From Planctomycetota bacterium (GTDB taxonomy: Bacteria > Planctomycetota > Planctomycetia > Planctomycetales > Planctomycetaceae), in assembly GCA_027618475.1 (NCBI GenBank), contig JAQCEJ010000009.1:29422-93421 (forward strand): DNA of 64,000 nucleotides, given 5' to 3'. A model generated the notes under the pieces. That model was not told the DNA's origin. It saw only the letters and a list, made by a program, of their open reading frames with translations, and did not search any database. The position numbers were made by a program, and so were the translations under genes. Positions 25,393 through 33,549 of this stretch are shown here, piece after piece (position 1 is the stretch's first letter; every line of letters starts with the position of its first letter).

Positions 25393-27027
25393 TCACGCGG
25401 TCGGCCCGGCTTGATCGTCGGAAAGACGTGTGATCACCGCACAACCGCAGGCATCGCTCCAGACATTGACGGTGGTGCGGCACATATCGAGCACGCGATC
25501 GACCGCGAGAATCACCCCCTGGGCCTCCAGTGGCAGACCGACGGCCTGAAGGACGATCGCCATCATCACCAGTCCGGCATGTGGAATTCCCGCTGCTCCC
25601 ACACTCGCCAATAAAGCAGTTACCGCCACCAATATCTGCGCCTGCAGCGACATGGCGAAACCCGGTGTCGCCTGTGCGATGAACAGCACGGCAACAGCTT
25701 CGTAAAGAGCCGTTCCATCCATGTTAATGGTCGCTCCCAGCGGTAACACGAACGAACTGACCCTGTTTGGAACACCGGCACGTGTCTCGACGCTGGTGAG
25801 CGTCAGAGGCAACGTCCCGTTGGATGACGCCGTTGAAAATGCAGTCATCAGTGCCGGGCTCATCGCCTGCGCGAATTTCCACGGCGACCGCCTTCCCACA
25901 AATGCAACTAACATCGGCAACACGACGCACGCATGCACGACGAGTGCAAGAAACACCGTCAGCATGTACCACGCCAGCGTCGAAAAAATCTGTAACCCCT
26001 GCGAAGCAGTCGCGTAAATCATGAAGGCCCCGACGCCGATCGGCGCGAGACTGATGACGAACTGCGTCATCCCCATCATCACTTCAAACGCCGCTTCGAA
26101 GAACTCACGAAAGGTTCGTCCCGCTTTTTCTCCGGCTCGGATCGTGAAGATCCCGATCAACAGGCTGAACGTAATGATCGACAGAAAATTGGCATCGGTC
26201 AGGGCGGCGATGGGATTGGGAGGAATCATATCGTTAAGCAGATTGCCGAAAATACCCCCCAGCGTATTATCCCCCCCTTCGACAGCTCCGGCTCCTTCAC
26301 CCGGCAAGATGGCACCGACACCGGGCCGGACGAGATTCACCATGCAGATGCCGGTCGTTATCGCCAGAATGCTGGTGACGATGTAATAACCGAGCGTTTT
26401 GGCGAACATTTTACCGAGCTGCCGGGAACTCCCGAGCCCCGCCACTCCCGTAACGAGAGACGTCACGATCAGGGGAATGCTGATCATCTTGAGCATCCGC
26501 AGAAACAAATCGCCGACCGCTTTCGCCCACCCGGCCAACGTGCGGGACGGCGTTCCGCCATAAGTGCCATACGCCGGTCCCCATTCGGGAAATTGTTTCA
26601 ACAGATCGGCGGGGTCGCGGGCCTGAATCGTGTCGGTGAATGGTTCACTGTCCAAAGTGCCGGAATGCGTCAAGATGATCCGGTCGAGATCTTCAGCAAT
26701 CGTCAGTTGACGCTCTTTTACGATCAGAGTCGCGGCGGACGATACCTTTCCTTGTGAAAATTCTCGGTGATATAGTTCGGCCAATCGCGGATACCGTTTC
26801 TCGAGCGCCGAAAAACTTCCGAGTGTCTGACGCTGGACTCCGGAACCGCCATCGAACCGAACGTGAAAGACTTCGGGATCGGGTTCGACGCTCATGACGA
26901 GGTCGGGAAGTTCAACGTTTGTATTTCGCCGACTGAATCCGAAGTTCGCTATCAGGCCGACGGTCATGCCGAAGATCAGCGCTATGAGAATCTGATAATG
27001 CAGCGGCATCCGTGTCGAATGATTCAC
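25393..27027 (-). CDS. Dicarboxylate/amino acid:cation (Na+ or H+) symporter, DAACS family
   Basis: 544 residues, longer than the usual 420-450 because of an insert of about 110 residues after the first membrane helix (residues 32-150) that should face the periplasm. The transport core has ISIPLIVTSLVTGVAGLG, the re-entrant SSNGTLPLTL hairpin, PLGATINMDGTALYEAVAVLFIAQ and a second hairpin before VDRVLDMCRTTVNVWSDA. These match GltP/DctA-type carriers of glutamate, aspartate or C4-dicarboxylates. The start is GTG with AAAGG seven bases upstream. It follows the Gfo/Idh gene by 28 bases, so it is likely the last gene of a three-gene operon. Confidence 0.92.
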   Translation of the reverse strand: MNHSTRMPLHYQILIALIFGMTVGLIANFGFSRRNTNVELPDLVMSVEPDPEVFHVRFDGGSGVQRQTLGSFSALEKRYPRLAELYHREFSQGKVSSAATLIVKERQLTIAEDLDRIILTHSGTLDSEPFTDTIQARDPADLLKQFPEWGPAYGTYGGTPSRTLAGWAKAVGDLFLRMLKMISIPLIVTSLVTGVAGLGSSRQLGKMFAKTLGYYIVTSILAITTGICMVNLVRPGVGAILPGEGAGAVEGGDNTLGGIFGNLLNDMIPPNPIAALTDANFLSIITFSLLIGIFTIRAGEKAGRTFREFFEAAFEVMMGMTQFVISLAPIGVGAFMIYATASQGLQIFSTLAWYMLTVFLALVVHACVVLPMLVAFVGRRSPWKFAQAMSPALMTAFSTASSNGTLPLTLTSVETRAGVPNRVSSFVLPLGATINMDGTALYEAVAVLFIAQATPGFAMSLQAQILVAVTALLASVGAAGIPHAGLVMMAIVLQAVGLPLEAQGVILAVDRVLDMCRTTVNVWSDACGCAVITRLSDDQAGPTA

Positions 27028-27055
27028 ATCCTCGCCTTTCCAGATTCGACCGACT

Positions 27056-28159
27056 CTACATTTTCGCGTCGATCGTCATCCATTTTTTCTGTTCGTACGA
27101 GTCGAGCACAGCGTCGGCGACGGCCTGAGCACAGGCACCGTCATCGAAACCAGGAACGGCATCGCGTTGTTCTACAATCGCACTGACAAATTCATAGACC
27201 AGATCGTAACGGAAAACCGTGCTCGGCAGACCTTCACTCGGATCGCGCAAACTCGATGCCGGTTTGAGGAACTCCGGCGGCACGACCTGTTTTTCCATGC
27301 TCCCGCCATGCTTGCCGATGAGAATCGAATTCGGTTCGACGAGTTGATAAACCGCCGACCCTTCGCTGCCGTTGATCTCGGCCCATTCGAACCCGACACC
27401 ATTGTTGTGATGCCCTTTCATCAGTGTGCTCCCTTCCCACACGCCGACGGCACCATTTTCGAATCGCCCGATCAGGGCCGACCAATCGTCGACTTCCGAC
27501 GGGGGACACGGCTGGCCATCAGCTGTCGTATCGCGTTTGGCGAACTGAGCAACGGCACCGCAGACTTCAGTGATCGGTCCGAGCAGATTCTGGGCGAAAT
27601 CGATGCGGTGGATTGTCATGTCGAACAGATCCCCTGCTCCCGCGAGCTTTTTGATCTGCCGCCAGCTCCAGCTGGTTTCGGGGAGATCGAGAAAACGCTG
27701 GCTGCGAAAATGCCGCGGTTGGCCGAGTGCGCCGGTTCTTAGCAGATGTTGCAAATAACGCATCGATGGTGCAAAGCGATACGTGAACGCCGTCATGTGG
27801 CGGACGCTTTTCTCTTTCGCGGCGCGGTACATTTCGGCCGATTCGGCGAAGTTGAGACCAAGCGGCTTTTCACACATCACGTGCTTCCCCGCCGCGATGC
27901 AGGCGAGCGCGATCGGCTTGTGCGTGAAGTTCGGCGTGGCGATGATCACAGCGTCGATCTCGGGATCGGCGGCGATCTCTTCGTAATTCGTCGTCTGTTT
28001 CGTCGGTCCCCAATCTTTTTGGCGTTGTGCGAGCAGTACTTCGTTGGGATCACAAACCGCTACCAACTCGGCCTGCGGATGATATTGGATCCCAGGCACG
28101 TGATGAAAATCCGAAACGGCTCCTGCGCCGATAATGGCTAATCGTACTTTTTGTGTCAT
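27056..28159 (-). CDS. Gfo/Idh/MocA-family NAD(P)-dependent oxidoreductase
   Basis: 367 residues. The N-terminal Rossmann fold (IIGAGAVSDFHHVPG) and the catalytic-lysine motif (MCEKPLGLNFAES) are intact. The C-terminal alpha/beta domain has DMTIHRIDFAQNLLG with a His in the usual position. No signal peptide, so it is cytoplasmic. Such enzymes oxidise or epimerise sugars, inositols or amino sugars; the substrate is not visible. It sits between the FG-GAP secreted protein (54 bases upstream) and the dicarboxylate symporter (28 bases downstream), suggesting a catabolic operon for an oxidised sugar, which is inference. Confidence 0.92.
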   Translation of the reverse strand: MTQKVRLAIIGAGAVSDFHHVPGIQYHPQAELVAVCDPNEVLLAQRQKDWGPTKQTTNYEEIAADPEIDAVIIATPNFTHKPIALACIAAGKHVMCEKPLGLNFAESAEMYRAAKEKSVRHMTAFTYRFAPSMRYLQHLLRTGALGQPRHFRSQRFLDLPETSWSWRQIKKLAGAGDLFDMTIHRIDFAQNLLGPITEVCGAVAQFAKRDTTADGQPCPPSEVDDWSALIGRFENGAVGVWEGSTLMKGHHNNGVGFEWAEINGSEGSAVYQLVEPNSILIGKHGGSMEKQVVPPEFLKPASSLRDPSEGLPSTVFRYDLVYEFVSAIVEQRDAVPGFDDGACAQAVADAVLDSYEQKKWMTIDAKM

Positions 28160-28213
28160 TGTCGTTGTTCTTCTAATGGCTAGCGCTCCGCGTTGCGTCG
28201 CGGCTAAACGATG

Positions 28214-29467
28214 TTATTCGCCCGTAACCTGCAACAGCACGTTTACACCCTTCTTGTTCGATAGCACGATGTCGAGTTTCTCGTCGCCGTTGAAGTCTTG
28301 TATTGCGAACTGTGTGCCAACACCGGTGTCGCGGCCGGCTTCGATTTCGTGGGGGATGAAGTGCGGTCGTTCTCCCGCCGTGCGTTTGATTTCGTACCAG
28401 TACATGACCACCGTGTTGTGGGCACCGGGGTCCCCGCCGTTGTGGGCGAAGTAGCGTTTGCCGGTCACGAAGTCTTTTTCACCGTCACCGTTGATGTCGA
28501 CCAGGAAGCTCGCATGCGTCTGCGAGAACGATTCGTCGACAACCCGCCGCTGAAACTTCCACTCGTCCCCTTCGCTGACATTCTCGAACCACCAGATGCC
28601 GAACTGATGTGGCGAGGCGGTCAACAAATCCTGATCGCCGTCGAGATCGAGATCGATAGCGTGAATGTCGCTCACGGGGAGGGCAGGGAGATTGCCGTCG
28701 GCCGAGAGAATATAAGGGTGCCACTTCCACTCTCCGGTTTCGCGGTTTTCGGGGGCTTCCCACCAGCCGTGAGCGATAAGGACATCGAGCCGATCGTCGC
28801 CGTTCATATCACCGATGCCGAGGCCGTGATAATACTTGAAGGTGCCGTTTTCTTCGGGGACTCCTGGTGTGCCGACCGGAACGAAGTTCCATTTCTCGGT
28901 CGCGTTCTCAGCGGCCGGAACCGACAGAAACCCCAGTTGCGCTTCGGGCTGTGAACCGAGCAGAATCTCGGGATTGCCATCGCCGGTCAGGTCGGCGAAA
29001 TAAGGGCCTTCGTTGCAGGCGCTATGCCAGATGACATGCTCCTTCCAGTTCCCCTCGGCGTTCTTCGGGTTTTCGTACCAGAAAAAGGGATCGCCGGGGA
29101 ATCCAATCAGAATCAGATCGGCCCAGCCGTCCTGATTGACGTCGTGGGCAAAGTTCACAAAACTGTTGCTGTACCCCTGCCCCGCCACGAAGTTACCGAC
29201 CGGGCGAAGAGCATGCACTTTCCATTCGGGGGCTTCGTACCAGACATCACCGGCAAAGACGTCGGTCAATCCATCGTGATTGATGTCGGCGGCGGCCACT
29301 CCTTCAGAACGAAACCGCTCGTCGAGTTTGATCCGTTTCCACTGGAGATCGTCGGCACGAACCGGGGAAAACAATAACACTGCCGCGAAACTCCCCGCGA
29401 TCAGCACGTTCGAAACTGGTCGGCGGGAAAAAAACCGAATGACAGATAAAATACGGTGCGGCGTCAT
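28214..29467 (-). CDS. Secreted FG-GAP/VCBS-repeat beta-propeller protein
   Basis: 417 residues. A signal peptide (IAGSFAAVLLFSPVRA) is followed by seven calcium-binding propeller blades of DxxxDGxxD type: DINHDGLTD, DVNQDGWAD, DLTGDGNPE, DMNGDDRLD, DLDLDGDQD, DINGDGEKD and DFNGDEKLD. Seven blades make a complete integrin-alpha-like propeller. There is no fused catalytic domain; it probably binds a ligand or is a lectin-like cargo. GGAG nine bases before the ATG at 29467 is preferred over an ATG nine codons upstream. First gene of the operon with the Gfo/Idh enzyme and the symporter. Confidence 0.88.
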   Translation of the reverse strand: MTPHRILSVIRFFSRRPVSNVLIAGSFAAVLLFSPVRADDLQWKRIKLDERFRSEGVAAADINHDGLTDVFAGDVWYEAPEWKVHALRPVGNFVAGQGYSNSFVNFAHDVNQDGWADLILIGFPGDPFFWYENPKNAEGNWKEHVIWHSACNEGPYFADLTGDGNPEILLGSQPEAQLGFLSVPAAENATEKWNFVPVGTPGVPEENGTFKYYHGLGIGDMNGDDRLDVLIAHGWWEAPENRETGEWKWHPYILSADGNLPALPVSDIHAIDLDLDGDQDLLTASPHQFGIWWFENVSEGDEWKFQRRVVDESFSQTHASFLVDINGDGEKDFVTGKRYFAHNGGDPGAHNTVVMYWYEIKRTAGERPHFIPHEIEAGRDTGVGTQFAIQDFNGDEKLDIVLSNKKGVNVLLQVTGE

Positions 29468-29947
29468 AGATCGAGACTCCAGAGCGATGTACATTTCAAG
29501 GGACTGGAAATTTCAGCACAGAACAAAAGCCGTAACGCAAAACACAATAGTGAGTTACGTGCACGAATAAATCAAGGGTCCGGAGTCCCCATTTATGAGA
29601 TTCCCCGAGCGAAAGCCGCCGACCTCTGCCTTTCACCTGCGGGTGACCGGCATTCGACACGGGCATCTCCACCATAAAGCCGTTGGTTCATGTTACGGAA
29701 AAACAGGACTCATACTTACTTGCATTCAGAGATAGGGATGGATACAGTCATAGTTTCTCGGAATCAATTTCATCATGGGCGATGGTGCAGATCGCATTTT
29801 CGTCCGATGACGGGGGACTTCTCGTCGCTGGAATCGAGAGAATAATCGACTATAATTCAGTGGCAACGATGCCACGGTTCAACAAACATAACAATCATTC
29901 AGCAGCATTCCGTAACGCGCCTAATTGAAACGGCAAGGAGAGATTGA
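29468..29947. other. Divergent spacer upstream of rpsD
   Basis: About 480 bases between the FG-GAP operon and rpsD. It contains a TATAAT at 29851-29856, about 90 bases before rpsD. An 81-codon open frame (29683-29928) has no ribosome-binding site and no recognisable content. Confidence 0.4.
29851..29856 (+). promoter_or_regulatory. Candidate -10 of the rpsD promoter
   Basis: A perfect TATAAT in the sequence ATAATCGACTATAATTC. The hexamer 17 bases upstream (CTGGAA) is a poor -35, so the assignment rests on the -10 and position. Confidence 0.35.
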
Positions 29948-30556
29948 GTGGGAAGGTATCTTGGCCCCAAAGGACGGATCAATCGACGATTGAGTTCCAT
30001 GGTTTTTGAAAATTCCGGTGCGGTAAAGGTGCTCGAAAGCCGACCGAACCCTCCCGGTATGCATGGTCGCCGTCGCAAACTCTCGAATTACGGATTGGCA
30101 CTCGCCGAAAAACAAAAGATCAAGTTTTATTACGGTATGCGCGAACGCCAACTGCGACGTTACTACGATAAAGCCCAGCGAATGCCCGGCAACACCGGGG
30201 AAAATATGATGATTCTCTGCGAGCGTCGTCTCGACAACGTCATTCGCCGGGCCGGGTTCACCAACACCCGCATGCAGGCCCGTCAGGCGGTAGTGCACTC
30301 TCACTTTCAACTCAATGGTAAAACCGTCGACATTCCCAGCATCTGGGTTCGTCCGGGCGATGTGATCACGATTCGCAACCGACCGAACCTGAAGAAAATT
30401 TATGCGGAACAGGTCGAATCGGTCAGTGGCGAGCGCGCCGACTGGATTGCCTTTGATAAGAAGGGGCTCGAAGCCCGCGTGATTACCAATCCTTCGTACG
30501 AAGACGTTTCGCTTCCAGTGGACGTCGGCCAGGTTGTCGCTTTCCTGGGCCGGTAA
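29948..30556 (+). CDS. rpsD: 30S ribosomal protein S4
   Basis: 202 residues: N-terminal MGRYLGPK, then the RNA-binding S4 domain (ERRLDNVIRRAGFTNTRMQARQAVVHSHFQLNGK, approximate residues 93-126) and a C-terminal VGQVVAFLGR. S4 is a primary 16S rRNA binder and often represses its own operon. GTG start with AAGGAG upstream. Here it is not beside rpsM-rpsK-rpoA, and is followed after 136 bases by the adenylate-kinase-like gene. The N-terminus lacks the zinc-binding cysteines found in some S4 forms, so it is the C-minus form. Confidence 0.97.
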   Translation: MGRYLGPKGRINRRLSSMVFENSGAVKVLESRPNPPGMHGRRRKLSNYGLALAEKQKIKFYYGMRERQLRRYYDKAQRMPGNTGENMMILCERRLDNVIRRAGFTNTRMQARQAVVHSHFQLNGKTVDIPSIWVRPGDVITIRNRPNLKKIYAEQVESVSGERADWIAFDKKGLEARVITNPSYEDVSLPVDVGQVVAFLGR

Positions 30557-30692
30557 CACTCAATGCGTTATCGAACCCGGTATTCGATGAACTCCGGCTC
30601 GAGCACTTACGACGACCGAAGACGTGGAAATGACGTTGCCGCATCGGCATCACCTTTGCGTTGGCACATAGAATTCTGAAAACGACGATCTG

Positions 30693-31334
30693 ATGTCTGG
30701 AAACAGCACTATGGCAGACAAACAAAAGCCAGCCGTGCTCTTGTTTGGAGCGCCCGGCGTCGGCAAAGGGACACAAGGAAGAATTCTGGGTACGATTCCC
30801 GGGTTCTTTCACCTCTCTTGCGGCGATGTCTTTCGATCACTCGACATCGGCTCGGAACTGGGGCAGAAAGTCTACGAATTCAGTTCGCAGGGCCGGCTTG
30901 TTCCCGACGAAATGACGATCAACATCTGGCGGCACGGTCTGCAAGGGCAGATCGGATTAACGTCGTACAAGCCTCGCGAAGATCTGCTGGTGCTCGACGG
31001 TATTCCTCGAAACGTCAATCAGGCGAAAATGCTCGAAGAAGACGTTCGTGTCCTCCGAGTGATTTATCTCGTGTGCAGCGACGAGATCAAGATGATTCAT
31101 CGCATCAAGCGCCGCGCCATTCACGAAAACCGCGCCGACGATGCCAATGAAGAAGTCATTCGACACCGATTCAAGGTCTATCGCGATCAATCCGAACCGG
31201 TGCTGAATCATTATCCGTCGGAGATCATTTCACGAATCGAAGCCACCGCTTCTCCCGCTCAGGTATTGCGCGACATTCTGGATGTGTTAATTCCTACGCA
31301 AGATGAGCATTTTAAGCTGAACCTCAAACGATAG
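30693..31334 (+). CDS. Adenylate-kinase-type nucleoside monophosphate kinase, short-lid form
   Basis: 213 residues. P-loop LLFGAPGVGKGTQ, NMP-binding LSCGDVFRS, and DGIPRN (Asp-Gly-x-Pro-Arg). The lid is only about a dozen residues (RRAIHENRADDANEEVIRHRF), without the zinc or long insertion of E. coli Adk. It phosphorylates AMP or another NMP. Two Met starts (30693, 30711) are possible; the second lies after GGAAAC. It is not located next to secY, where adk usually sits in bacteria; here secY is followed by map alone. Confidence 0.8.
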   Translation: MSGNSTMADKQKPAVLLFGAPGVGKGTQGRILGTIPGFFHLSCGDVFRSLDIGSELGQKVYEFSSQGRLVPDEMTINIWRHGLQGQIGLTSYKPREDLLVLDGIPRNVNQAKMLEEDVRVLRVIYLVCSDEIKMIHRIKRRAIHENRADDANEEVIRHRFKVYRDQSEPVLNHYPSEIISRIEATASPAQVLRDILDVLIPTQDEHFKLNLKR

Positions 31335-31430
31335 TTGTTCGTTTCAGTTCGGTACGGATGGTTCGATCGATTCGGTCATTCTCGGGCAGGGGCCATGTAG
31401 CCGAAATCCCCGGCGAGCAGGACGTGAGAG

Positions 31431-32690
31431 ATGTTCTTTTTTCTCATCCCCGTCAATACCGATGCCCCGATTTATTATTGGCCATGGACGACGTTGTCGC
31501 TGATCGTTGCCAATACCCTGCTTTATTTCGCCTCCCTCTTCGGTGTCGTTTCCCCCGAATGGAACGGCTGGATTCTCACCTACGGCCAGGGATTGCATCC
31601 TCTCGAATGGCTGGCGTGCAACTTCATCCACTTCGGCTTCTTTCACCTCCTGTTCAATATGATTTTCCTCTGGGGCTTCGGCCTCGTCGTCGAAGGGAAA
31701 CTCGGATGGTGGCGATTCCTGCTGCTGTATCTCGGCATCGGGTTGTTGTATGCGTTCGGCATTCAGTTGCTGATGCTCGGCTACGACGGCACATCCCGTG
31801 GCGCCGGGGGAGCTTCGGGCATCATTTTTGGTTTGCTTGCCATTTCGATGGTCTGGGCTCCCAAGAATGAATTCATCTGCTTTGCGTTCATCTGGTTCGC
31901 CTTTGTCATTCGCGCTTTCACGTTTGAAGTCACGATACTGACGTTTGCGATCATTTATTTCATCAGCGAACTGATCTGGATGGGGGTCGATTATCTGCTG
32001 CAGGAGCGGTTTGTCGCCACCAGCGAGGTCTTGCACCTGACCGGAGCCCTCTTCGGCTTTGCCATCGGCACCGTGATGCTGAAACAGAAGTGGGTCGACT
32101 GCGAAAACTGGGACTTGTTTGCCGTCTGGAAAGGGAGTCACGGCAACGCCAACTCGCTCGAAACGTATCGTTACGGTTCGGGAGGCATTCTGCACGATAC
32201 GAAGAGCGGGGCAACCGACAATCCGGTTGAAAACACCGACGACACCGTCGAGGTTTCTTCGCAACGGTCAGCGTTCAAGAAAAAGACGCTGAAGAAACTC
32301 CGGCAGCACATCAGCGATGCCAAGCCGGGCGCTGCCCTCGGCGAACTGCGTAATCTGAAGCACATGTGGAGTTCATTTCAACTCCCGCAAACCGAACTGC
32401 GCCAGTTGATTCAAATTGTCTGGGAGACCGAAAACTGGACGGCCGTCGTTCCGTTAATGGAAGAATACGTCGCCCGGTTCCCCGGCAACGACCTGCATCT
32501 GGAACTCACGCTCGCCGGCATTGTATTGCAGCAGCAGACACGCCCCCGCTACGCTCTCCGCATCCTCAAGCAGTTGCCGTTCGAGGAACTCACCGAAAAG
32601 CAACAGCAATATTATCGAAAAGTGGAACGAAAGTCAGAGCATCTGATCGAAGAAGGGGTGATCGAACTCGATGGGCAGTCGTGGTCGTGA
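31431..32690 (+). CDS. Rhomboid-family intramembrane serine protease with C-terminal soluble domain
   Basis: 419 residues. Six or seven membrane segments in the first 220 residues contain the rhomboid catalytic pair: Ser129 in GGASG and His202 in SEVLHLTGALFGFAIG, plus HFGFFHLLFNM (67-76) in the early helix. The C-terminal half (from about 225) is hydrophilic, with helices resembling TPR-like pairs near 340-400. It would cleave single-pass membrane proteins near their membrane ends; the substrate is unknown. AGGA eight bases before the ATG supports the start. Lies after the kinase gene by 96 bases. Confidence 0.85.
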   Translation: MFFFLIPVNTDAPIYYWPWTTLSLIVANTLLYFASLFGVVSPEWNGWILTYGQGLHPLEWLACNFIHFGFFHLLFNMIFLWGFGLVVEGKLGWWRFLLLYLGIGLLYAFGIQLLMLGYDGTSRGAGGASGIIFGLLAISMVWAPKNEFICFAFIWFAFVIRAFTFEVTILTFAIIYFISELIWMGVDYLLQERFVATSEVLHLTGALFGFAIGTVMLKQKWVDCENWDLFAVWKGSHGNANSLETYRYGSGGILHDTKSGATDNPVENTDDTVEVSSQRSAFKKKTLKKLRQHISDAKPGAALGELRNLKHMWSSFQLPQTELRQLIQIVWETENWTAVVPLMEEYVARFPGNDLHLELTLAGIVLQQQTRPRYALRILKQLPFEELTEKQQQYYRKVERKSEHLIEEGVIELDGQSWS

Positions 32691-32737
32691 GAGAGTCGAG
32701 TAGTAGTTCATCGATCGCTCAAAATCACGCAACAAGA

Positions 32738-32850
32738 GCCACGCACAAAGTAAGCGGCCAGCCCCACCGCAGAAAGCCTGTTGATAATTCTACAGAACAA
32801 AAGAGGGTCCGCAGATTCACACAGTTGAACACAGATTTCTCGATTCTCAC
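32738..32850. repeat. Remnants of dispersed repeats
   Basis: Bases 32738-32758 are the second copy of the 21-base word found at 17641-17661. About 50 bases later (32807-) the sequence GTCCGCAGATT begins, as in the inverted repeat at 521, but diverges after about ten bases. The repeats lie in the 287-base gap between the rhomboid and the small membrane gene; nothing else is recognised there. Confidence 0.55.
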
Positions 32851-32977
32851 GGAACATCGCTGCTCATCGAATTCCCACGTTGAAGTCGTATCGAATTATC
32901 CATCAGTCGGATGCGACTCGGCGTAATACTTAAAAGGAGAACTATCCAACCTTGCATCCTAGTTAAATCGTGATGTC

Positions 32978-33415
32978 ATGAACCCTGATTTGAATATCCC
33001 GGATGCGGAAGACGACCGGTTTCGCTTTTTCTACTTTGGCTCTACACGTGCCGAACGTCGTAAGTCGATAATCATCGGGGCAATTACAGTTGTTTGGCCA
33101 ATTCTTGCCAATTTCATCTGGATGTACCCTTCTGCCTGGGTTGGGAGTCTGCTGTTGTATGTTGCCCTGACATGGAAGGTCGGTCTCAAATTCACAACAG
33201 CGGGCCTGCTTTTCGGAACCGTTCTTGAATTCTTCGACATCGGTTCAATTGAGCCCTATTTCAGACTGCATGGGTTACCGTTACCGTTCTTAATAATCAG
33301 CCTGGAATTCGGGGTTCTTGCCGATTGGATTTCAAGGTTAAATCAAAGGGAGCACGCACGAAAAATATTGGCCGAATCGAATAGCTGCGATGACACCACC
33401 CCGACAGCGGGGTAG
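32978..33415 (+). CDS. Small hypothetical membrane protein
   Basis: 145 residues with two or three hydrophobic segments (GAITVVWPILANFIWMYP, WVGSLLLYVALTW, LPFLIISLEFGVLADW). No family recognised. Third-position base use looks less GC-rich than in neighbours, suggesting a younger acquisition, together with repeats on both sides (32738 and 33475). The start is the first ATG after an in-frame TAG; the ribosome-binding site is weak. It could be a non-essential cargo gene or a decayed fragment. Confidence 0.55.
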   Translation: MNPDLNIPDAEDDRFRFFYFGSTRAERRKSIIIGAITVVWPILANFIWMYPSAWVGSLLLYVALTWKVGLKFTTAGLLFGTVLEFFDIGSIEPYFRLHGLPLPFLIISLEFGVLADWISRLNQREHARKILAESNSCDDTTPTAG

Positions 33416-33474
33416 CTCCGGTTCGACGTTCGATCGCGAGCAAGGACAATAATCGTTCCACGACTCCCCTCACC

Positions 33475-33512
33475 CGGCTGCTGTGCAGCCGACCTCTCCC
33501 GCGCGGAGAGGT
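33475..33512. repeat. Two short adjacent hairpins (dispersed-repeat type)
   Basis: CGGCTG..CAGCCG (33475-33491) and ACCTCTCC..GGAGAGGT (33492-33512) form two small stems in tandem between the membrane gene and the sulfatase stop. Similar hairpin pairs are common intergenic repeats in Gram-negative genomes. They may also end transcription. Confidence 0.55.
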
Positions 33513-33549
33513 GAAGATTTTCGCTCATCATGCGAACGGCCCGTCATTC

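Noticed and set aside
28298..28954. 218-codon open frame on the plus strand
   Set aside because: Antisense to the FG-GAP propeller gene, which has a signal peptide and seven calcium-binding blades.
31344..32264. 306-codon open frame on the minus strand
   Set aside because: Antisense to the rhomboid gene, whose catalytic motifs and ribosome-binding site are clear. The translation is low-complexity and charged.
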